From positions 1-30,947 of the forward strand of contig CAZNWE010000052.1 in the NCBI GenBank assembly GCA_964576715.1: a DNA stretch of 30,947 nucleotides, given 5' to 3'. The notes beneath the pieces were generated by a model. That model ran no database searches. It saw nothing but the letters and a program-made list of their open reading frames with translations, and was not told the origin of the DNA. This DNA comes from SLRI01 sp964576715. GTDB taxonomy: Bacteria > Pseudomonadota > Alphaproteobacteria > Geminicoccales > Geminicoccaceae. The position numbers were made by a program, and so were the translations under genes. Of the stretch, positions 26,457 through 30,947 are shown in pieces. Numbering within the stretch: position 1 is the stretch's first letter; every line of letters starts with the position of its first letter.

Positions 26457-28474
26457 TCGTCGAGCTCGGCCATTTCGCCCTCGTGGTCGCTCTGGCGCTG
26501 GCCATCGCCCAGGGCACGCTGCCGCTCCTCGGCGCCCAGCGCCACGATCTCGTTCTCATGCGGCTCGGCAACACCACCGCCATCGCCCAGTTCGGCTGTG
26601 TCAGCATCGCCTTGGCGGCACTGACTTATGCGTACGTCACGTCGGACTTCTCCGTCGTCAACGTCTACCAAAACAGCCACGACGCCAAGCCGTTGATCTA
26701 CAAGATCAGCGGCGTGTGGGGGAACCACGAGGGCTCGCTCGTTCTTTGGGTCTGGATCCTCGCCCTTTGCGGTGCCGCCGTGGCCTGGTGGGGCCGCAAC
26801 CTGCCGCTGCCGTTCAAGGCTCGGGCACTGGCGGTGCAGGGCATGATCGGGATCGCCTTTCTTCTGTTCATGCTGCTCACCTCCAATCCCTTCGAGCGCC
26901 TCGACCCGGCACCGCTGGAGGGGCAGGGGCTCAACCCGATCCTGCAGGACCCGGGCCTCGCCTTCCACCCGCCGATGCTCTACCTCGGCTATGTCGGCCT
27001 CTCGGTGACCTTCGCCTTCGCCATGGCCGCCCTGATCGAGGGCCGGGTCGACGCCTCCTGGGCCCGCTGGGTGCGGCCGTGGACGCTGGCCGCCTGGGTC
27101 GCCTTGACCGCCGGCATCGCCTTGGGCTCGTGGTGGGCCTATTACACGCTCGGCTGGGGTGGCTGGTGGTTCTGGGACCCGGTCGAGAACGCTTCCTTCA
27201 TGCCCTGGCTGGCGGCTACCGCCCTCCTCCATTCCGCCATCGTCGTCGAGAAGCGTGACACCCTGAAGAGCTGGACGATTCTCCTCGCCATCGTCGCCTT
27301 CTCGCTCTCGCTGCTCGGCACCTTCCTCGTCCGCTCCGGTGTCCTGACCTCGGTTCATGCCTTTGCCGTCGATCCCGACCGCGGCATCTTCATCCTCTAC
27401 ATGCTGATCGTCGCCATCGGCGGAGCACTCGCGCTCTACGCCTGGCGCGCGCCGGCCCTTCAGGCCGGCGGCGCCTTCGCCCCGGTCAGCCGCGAGGGCG
27501 GCTTGCTGCTCAACAACCTGCTCCTGGCCACGGCCACCGCCACGGTGCTGCTCGGCACGCTCTATCCCCTGGCGCTGGAGGTCGTGACCGGCGGCAAGAT
27601 CTCGGTCGGCCCCCCCTTCTACAACGCCACCTTCGTGCCGCTGATGCTGCCGCTGTTGATCGCCGTGCCGATCGGCGCCATGCTGGCCTGGAAACGCGGC
27701 AACGTGGCGTCCGTCCTCGGCCGGCTCAAGCTCGCCATGGCCGCGACCCTGGCGACCGCCATCCTGACATTCGCGCTGCTCGACGTCAGGAGCTTGGGCG
27801 CCGCTTTCGGCTTCGCGCTGGCCGCCTGGCTCGTCTTCGGGTCGCTCGACGACCTCCGCGGCAAGATCGGCCTGTTTCAGGTGCCCCTGCGCCGCGCCTG
27901 GCAGCGTCTCAAGGGCCTGCCCGCCTCGGCCTTCGCCGTCTCCATCGCCCATGCCGGCCTCGGCGTGATGATCACCGGCATGGTCGCCACGAGCACGCTG
28001 CAAGCCGAGCGCATCCTCACCATGCGCCCGGGCGAGACCACGACCATTGGCGGCTATGACGTCGAGCTCGCCAGCGTCGCCGAGGTCGAGGGGCCGAACT
28101 GGATGGCGATCAGGGCCGTGTTCGCCACCAGCCGCAACGACCGGCATGTCGCCGACATCGTCTCCGAGCGACGCTTCTTCCCGGTCGAGGCCCAGTCGAC
28201 GACCCAGGTCGGCCTCGACACCAGCCTCTGGCGCGACCTCTACTTCGTGCTCGGTGACCAGACCCCGGACGGTGCTTGGGCCGTTCGCCTGTACGTCAAC
28301 CCGCTGGCGGCCTGGCTCTGGTGGGGTGTCGGCATCATGGCCCTGGGTGGCCTCGTCTCGCTCTTCGATCGCCGGTTGCGCGTCGGTGCCCCGACCACCG
28401 CCACCGCCCACCGCGGGCGGCAACCGGCCGGCGGACAGCCGGCCACCGAGCGGGCGGCCGGGGCCGGCGTCTGA
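26453..28474 (+). CDS. ccmF: Cytochrome c haem lyase subunit CcmF
   Basis: The large membrane component of haem ligation, which transfers haem from CcmE to apocytochrome c. The 673-aa product has about 14-15 membrane helices. The WWD domain, which contacts haem, reads WGGWWFWDPVENASFMPWL; the WGNHEGSLVLWVWIL motif is earlier. Conserved His residues are found near these motifs. GTG at 26453 overlaps the ccmE stop (GTGA). The last 40 residues after the final helix are Ala/Gly/Pro-rich. ccmG starts 24 bp after its stop. Assignment as CcmF rather than NrfE rests on the surrounding ccmE/G/H genes. Confidence 0.97.
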   Translation: MIVELGHFALVVALALAIAQGTLPLLGAQRHDLVLMRLGNTTAIAQFGCVSIALAALTYAYVTSDFSVVNVYQNSHDAKPLIYKISGVWGNHEGSLVLWVWILALCGAAVAWWGRNLPLPFKARALAVQGMIGIAFLLFMLLTSNPFERLDPAPLEGQGLNPILQDPGLAFHPPMLYLGYVGLSVTFAFAMAALIEGRVDASWARWVRPWTLAAWVALTAGIALGSWWAYYTLGWGGWWFWDPVENASFMPWLAATALLHSAIVVEKRDTLKSWTILLAIVAFSLSLLGTFLVRSGVLTSVHAFAVDPDRGIFILYMLIVAIGGALALYAWRAPALQAGGAFAPVSREGGLLLNNLLLATATATVLLGTLYPLALEVVTGGKISVGPPFYNATFVPLMLPLLIAVPIGAMLAWKRGNVASVLGRLKLAMAATLATAILTFALLDVRSLGAAFGFALAAWLVFGSLDDLRGKIGLFQVPLRRAWQRLKGLPASAFAVSIAHAGLGVMITGMVATSTLQAERILTMRPGETTTIGGYDVELASVAEVEGPNWMAIRAVFATSRNDRHVADIVSERRFFPVEAQSTTQVGLDTSLWRDLYFVLGDQTPDGAWAVRLYVNPLAAWLWWGVGIMALGGLVSLFDRRLRVGAPTTATAHRGRQPAGGQPATERAAGAGV

Positions 28475-28498
28475 CGGCCGAGCCGACAACGGAGCATC

Positions 28499-29029
28499 AT
28501 GCGGCGTCTTCTCTTCATCGTCCCGGCGGTCGTCTTCCTGGTCATTGCCGGTTTCCTCGCCGTGGGCTTGACCCGCGATCCGGCCGAGCTGCCCTCGGCC
28601 CTGCTCGACCGCCCGGCCCCCGACTTCGCGCTGCCGCCGCTGCCCGGCCGTGACGAGCACGGCTTCGCCAGGAGCGATCTCGGCGGCCAGCCGATGCTGG
28701 TCAACGTCTTCGCCTCCTGGTGCGTCCCCTGCCGGGTCGAGCATCCGCTGATCAACCGTCTGGCCGCCGACGGCATCGTCGTCCACGGCATCAACCACAA
28801 GGACCAGGCGGCGGACGCCAGGGCGTGGCTCGCCGAACTCGGCGACAACTTCACCCATGTCGGCTTCGATCTCGACGGCCGAGGGGCCATCGAATGGGGC
28901 GTCTACGGCGTGCCCGAGACCTATGTCATCGATGCCGACGGCACCATCGTGCACCGGCACGTGGGCCCGCTTCAGGCCGCCGACGTCGAGCGCGAGATCC
29001 GTCCCATCCTCGAGAGCCTCCAGCCATGA
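28499..29029 (+). CDS. ccmG: Thiol:disulfide oxidoreductase CcmG/DsbE
   Basis: A membrane-tethered periplasmic thioredoxin that keeps the CxxCH thiols of apocytochrome c reduced for haem attachment. The 176-aa product has one N-terminal helix (about 4-24, LLFIVPAVVFLVIAGFLAVG), then a thioredoxin-like fold with the active site SWCVPCR (Cys75 and Cys78) and the cis-Pro loop GVPETYVID. ATG at 28499 has GGAG at 28491-28494. The TGA overlaps the ccmH start as ATGA. The WCVPC active site is typical of CcmG/ResA-type reductants. Confidence 0.95.
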   Translation: MRRLLFIVPAVVFLVIAGFLAVGLTRDPAELPSALLDRPAPDFALPPLPGRDEHGFARSDLGGQPMLVNVFASWCVPCRVEHPLINRLAADGIVVHGINHKDQAADARAWLAELGDNFTHVGFDLDGRGAIEWGVYGVPETYVIDADGTIVHRHVGPLQAADVEREIRPILESLQP

Positions 29030-29508
29030 TCCGGGCCCTGCTGCTCGCCTTGCTGCTCGCCGCCGCCCCGCCGGTGGTCCCCGATGCCGCACTCAGCCCC
29101 GACGAGCTGCTCGAGGATCCGGCGCTCGAGGCGCGTGCCCGGGCGATCGGCAAGCAGCTGCGCTGCGTGGTCTGCCAGAACCAGTCGATCGACGACAGCA
29201 ATGCCGACCTCGCCCAGGACTTCCGGCGGATCGTCAGGGAGCGCCTGCTCGCCGGCGACAGCGACGCGGAGATCCGGCGCTTCATGGTCGACCGTTACGG
29301 CGCGTTCGTCCTGCTCAAGCCGCCGCTCAACGCCGGCACCTGGCTGCTGTGGGGCGGCCCGTTCGCCGTTTTCCTGATTGGTGCTAGCGCCGTTGCCTGG
29401 TCGCTGCGGCGCCGTCGCGAGGCCGCCCCGACGGCCGCCGAACTCTCGCCCGAGGAGCGCCGCCGGCTGGCCGAACTGATCGATGGCGAGGGCAACCGTC
29501 CGTCATGA
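29026..29508 (+). CDS. ccmH: Cytochrome c-type biogenesis protein CcmH
   Basis: Membrane protein of the haem ligation complex that presents reduced apocytochrome thiols. It has 160 aa. The N-terminus is a signal-like segment (IRALLLALLLAAAPP), followed by the helical domain with the redox motif LRCVVCQNQSI (Cys47 and Cys50). NADLAQDFRRIVRERL and FMVDRYGAFVLLKPP are further family signatures. One C-terminal membrane helix is at about 107-125. ATG at 29026 overlaps the ccmG stop (ATGA), and its own stop overlaps the ccmI start in the same way. The separate ccmI means this is the short CcmH form, not the two-domain E. coli protein. Confidence 0.95.
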   Translation: MIRALLLALLLAAAPPVVPDAALSPDELLEDPALEARARAIGKQLRCVVCQNQSIDDSNADLAQDFRRIVRERLLAGDSDAEIRRFMVDRYGAFVLLKPPLNAGTWLLWGGPFAVFLIGASAVAWSLRRRREAAPTAAELSPEERRRLAELIDGEGNRPS

Positions 29509-30884
29509 CCGCCGCCGCCCTCTTCGTGATCCTCATCCCGCTCGCGATTGCCATGGCCGCACTGTTCCTGCCGCTGATCGGTCGCGAAACGATGGACGGT
29601 GCCAGCGACAGCACGATCACCATCCTCAAGGATCAGCTCGCCGAGCTCGAACGCGACCAGGGGCGCGGGCTGATCGGCGAGGCCGAGGCCAAGGCGGCGC
29701 GGCTCGAGGTCGAGCGGCGCATCCTCAAGGCCGCCAATCGCCCGTCGCCGCGGCGCTTCGAGAGCACCAGGCTCGGCCGGGCGCTGGTCATCCTCGCCAT
29801 CCTGGCACTGCCGGCCGGCTCGGCCGCCCTCTATCTCCGGCTCGGGGCGCCGGCGCTGCCCGACCTGCCGCTGGCGTCGCGCGAGACCGAGCGCGGCCCG
29901 GGCGTCGGGCCGGCCGAGATCCTGGAGATGGTGGCCGGCCTCGAGGCGCGGCTCGCGGCCGATCCCGACGACGTCCAGGGCTGGCTGATGCTCGGCCGGA
30001 GCAAGCTCACCCTCGACGATGCCGAGGCGGCCATCGCCGCCTACCGCGAGGCGGTCGCCCGGGCCCCCGAGGCGCCGGACGCCGTCACCGGCCTCGCCGA
30101 GGCGCTGCTCGCCCGCTCGCTGGGCGTGGTCACGCCCGAGATTCGCCAGCTCATGTTCACGCTCGCCGAGCTCGTGCCGGACGATCCCCGCCCGCTGTTC
30201 TATCTCGGCCTCGCCGAAGCCCAGGCCGGCGACTACAACGCAGCACTCGAGCGCTGGCGCGTGCTCCTCGAGGCGACCCCGGCCGACGCTCCCTGGCGGG
30301 CGCAGATCGAGCCCTCGATCCGCCAGGCGGCGAGCCAGCTCGGCCTCGACCCCGAGCCGATCCTCGCCCTCGCCGCCCCGCCAACAGCCGAAGCAGAGCG
30401 CGCCCGGCAGCTCGCCGAACTCGGCCCCGAAGCGCGCAGCGCCGAAATCCGCCGCATGGTGCAGAGCCTGGCCGACCGGCTCGAGGCCGACGGCGGCAGC
30501 GCCGAAGAGTGGCAGCGCCTCGGCCGCTCCTACCTGATCATGGGCGAGCGCGTGGCCGCCGCCCGCGCCTTCCGCGAGGCGCTGGTCGACGCCCCGGACG
30601 ACCCGGTGCTCAACAAGGACCTGGCGGCCGCCCTGCTCGAAGCCCCGAGCGATCCTGCCGGCCTGCCGACGATCCCCGACGAGGCCCTGAACCACCTCGA
30701 AAAGGCGCTCGCGCAAAACCCCGACGACCCCGAGCTCCACTGGTATCTCGGCATCCGCGCCCTGGCCGACGGCAACCCCGAGGCAACCCGCGAGCACTGG
30801 CAAAAAGTCCTCGCCACCCTCGACCCCGCAACCCCCGAACACGCCCTGGTGCAAAGCCGCCTGGACATGCTCACGGTCAACTGA
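29505..30884 (+). CDS. ccmI: Cytochrome c maturation factor CcmI/CycH (TPR protein)
   Basis: Chaperones apocytochrome c to CcmF/CcmH. The 459-aa protein has a first membrane helix at about 3-24, a short cytoplasmic loop with a coiled-coil-like segment (DQLAELERDQ through GEAEAKAARLEVERRI), a second helix at about 94-112, and a periplasmic region with tetratricopeptide repeats. Repeat-like blocks are visible at about 150-190 (DVQGWLMLGRSKL), 225-265 (PRPLFYLGLAEAQ), 330-370 (EEWQRLGRSYLIMGE), and 380-440 (PELHWYLGIRAL). ATG at 29505 overlaps the ccmH stop. It is the last gene of the cluster; a hairpin lies 27 bp beyond the stop. Length and two-helix layout match alphaproteobacterial CcmI. Confidence 0.93.
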   Translation: MTAAALFVILIPLAIAMAALFLPLIGRETMDGASDSTITILKDQLAELERDQGRGLIGEAEAKAARLEVERRILKAANRPSPRRFESTRLGRALVILAILALPAGSAALYLRLGAPALPDLPLASRETERGPGVGPAEILEMVAGLEARLAADPDDVQGWLMLGRSKLTLDDAEAAIAAYREAVARAPEAPDAVTGLAEALLARSLGVVTPEIRQLMFTLAELVPDDPRPLFYLGLAEAQAGDYNAALERWRVLLEATPADAPWRAQIEPSIRQAASQLGLDPEPILALAAPPTAEAERARQLAELGPEARSAEIRRMVQSLADRLEADGGSAEEWQRLGRSYLIMGERVAAARAFREALVDAPDDPVLNKDLAAALLEAPSDPAGLPTIPDEALNHLEKALAQNPDDPELHWYLGIRALADGNPEATREHWQKVLATLDPATPEHALVQSRLDMLTVN

Positions 30885-30904
30885 GCGGCCGGTCGAGGGA
30901 CGAG

Positions 30905-30930
30905 AAAAAACGGGGAGGCACGCCTCCCCG
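30905..30930 (-). terminator. Rho-independent terminator on the minus strand
   Basis: Bases 30911-30930 form a hairpin with 9-base complementary arms (GGGGAGG against CCTCCCC at its core) around a 2-base centre, realistically 8 bp with a 4-base loop. On the minus strand it is followed directly by TTTTTT (complement of 30905-30910), the standard form. On the plus strand the T run comes only 15 bases later at the window end, so it is a weaker stop for the ccm transcript. The likely owner is a convergent gene beyond the right edge. Confidence 0.75.
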
Positions 30931-30947
30931 CACCCCTCCGGTCTTTT

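Overview
The window is about 31 kb of very GC-rich (roughly 70% by eye), densely coded bacterial chromosome. Gene content and order point to an alphaproteobacterium, probably Rhodospirillales or Geminicoccales-like. The clues are the glnD-murJ-trpS block, argD-argF-hslO, pccB/pccA, a DUF1127 protein and a ccmDEFGHI cytochrome c maturation cluster with a separate ccmI. No taxonomic marker is present, so the order is an inference. I found no prophage, insertion sequence, CRISPR array, rRNA or tRNA. This is mostly a core-genome stretch, and I did not find a convincing undescribed multi-gene system.

Layout. 1-1257 (+) is purA without its first codons. 1551-3152 (+) is a membrane diguanylate cyclase behind a 14-bp palindrome. 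3153-3720 holds no intact gene but contains the decayed N-terminus of a class III aminotransferase on the minus strand. From 10141 down to 3721, six genes all read on the minus strand: a GGDEF/EAL phosphodiesterase-like protein, an ABC-2 permease without an ATPase, argD, argF, hslO and an unclassified lipoprotein whose start overlaps the hslO stop. 10142-10482 is an AT-rich intergenic region with promoter-like elements facing both ways. 10483-12177 (+) is fhs, convergent with a GcvA-like LysR regulator (12198-13109, -). Divergent from that regulator are a DUF1127 gene and dacB (+).

15143-25542 is a long minus-strand run, read from right to left: glnD (PII uridylyltransferase), murJ (lipid II flippase), trpS, pccB and pccA (acyl-CoA carboxylase, probably propionyl-CoA), then an amino-acid-type solute-binding protein without its permease. 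From 25652 to 30884 (+) lie ccmD, ccmE, ccmF, ccmG, ccmH and ccmI, with stop/start overlaps at three junctions. A hairpin followed by T residues on the minus strand at 30905-30930 suggests a convergent gene just beyond the window.

How the genes work together. purA and fhs supply purine and one-carbon metabolism. argD and argF make citrulline from N-acetylglutamate semialdehyde and ornithine. glnD senses nitrogen status. dacB and murJ act on peptidoglycan. The ccm genes deliver haem to apocytochromes, though ccmABC must lie elsewhere. Two cyclic-di-GMP proteins flank the arginine block, one probably a synthase and one probably a hydrolase. Observations most worth a second look are the aminotransferase relic, the coupled hslO-lipoprotein pair, the degenerate GGDEF fused to an intact EAL, the split ccm locus, and the long DUF1127 protein beside fhs and a GcvA-like regulator.
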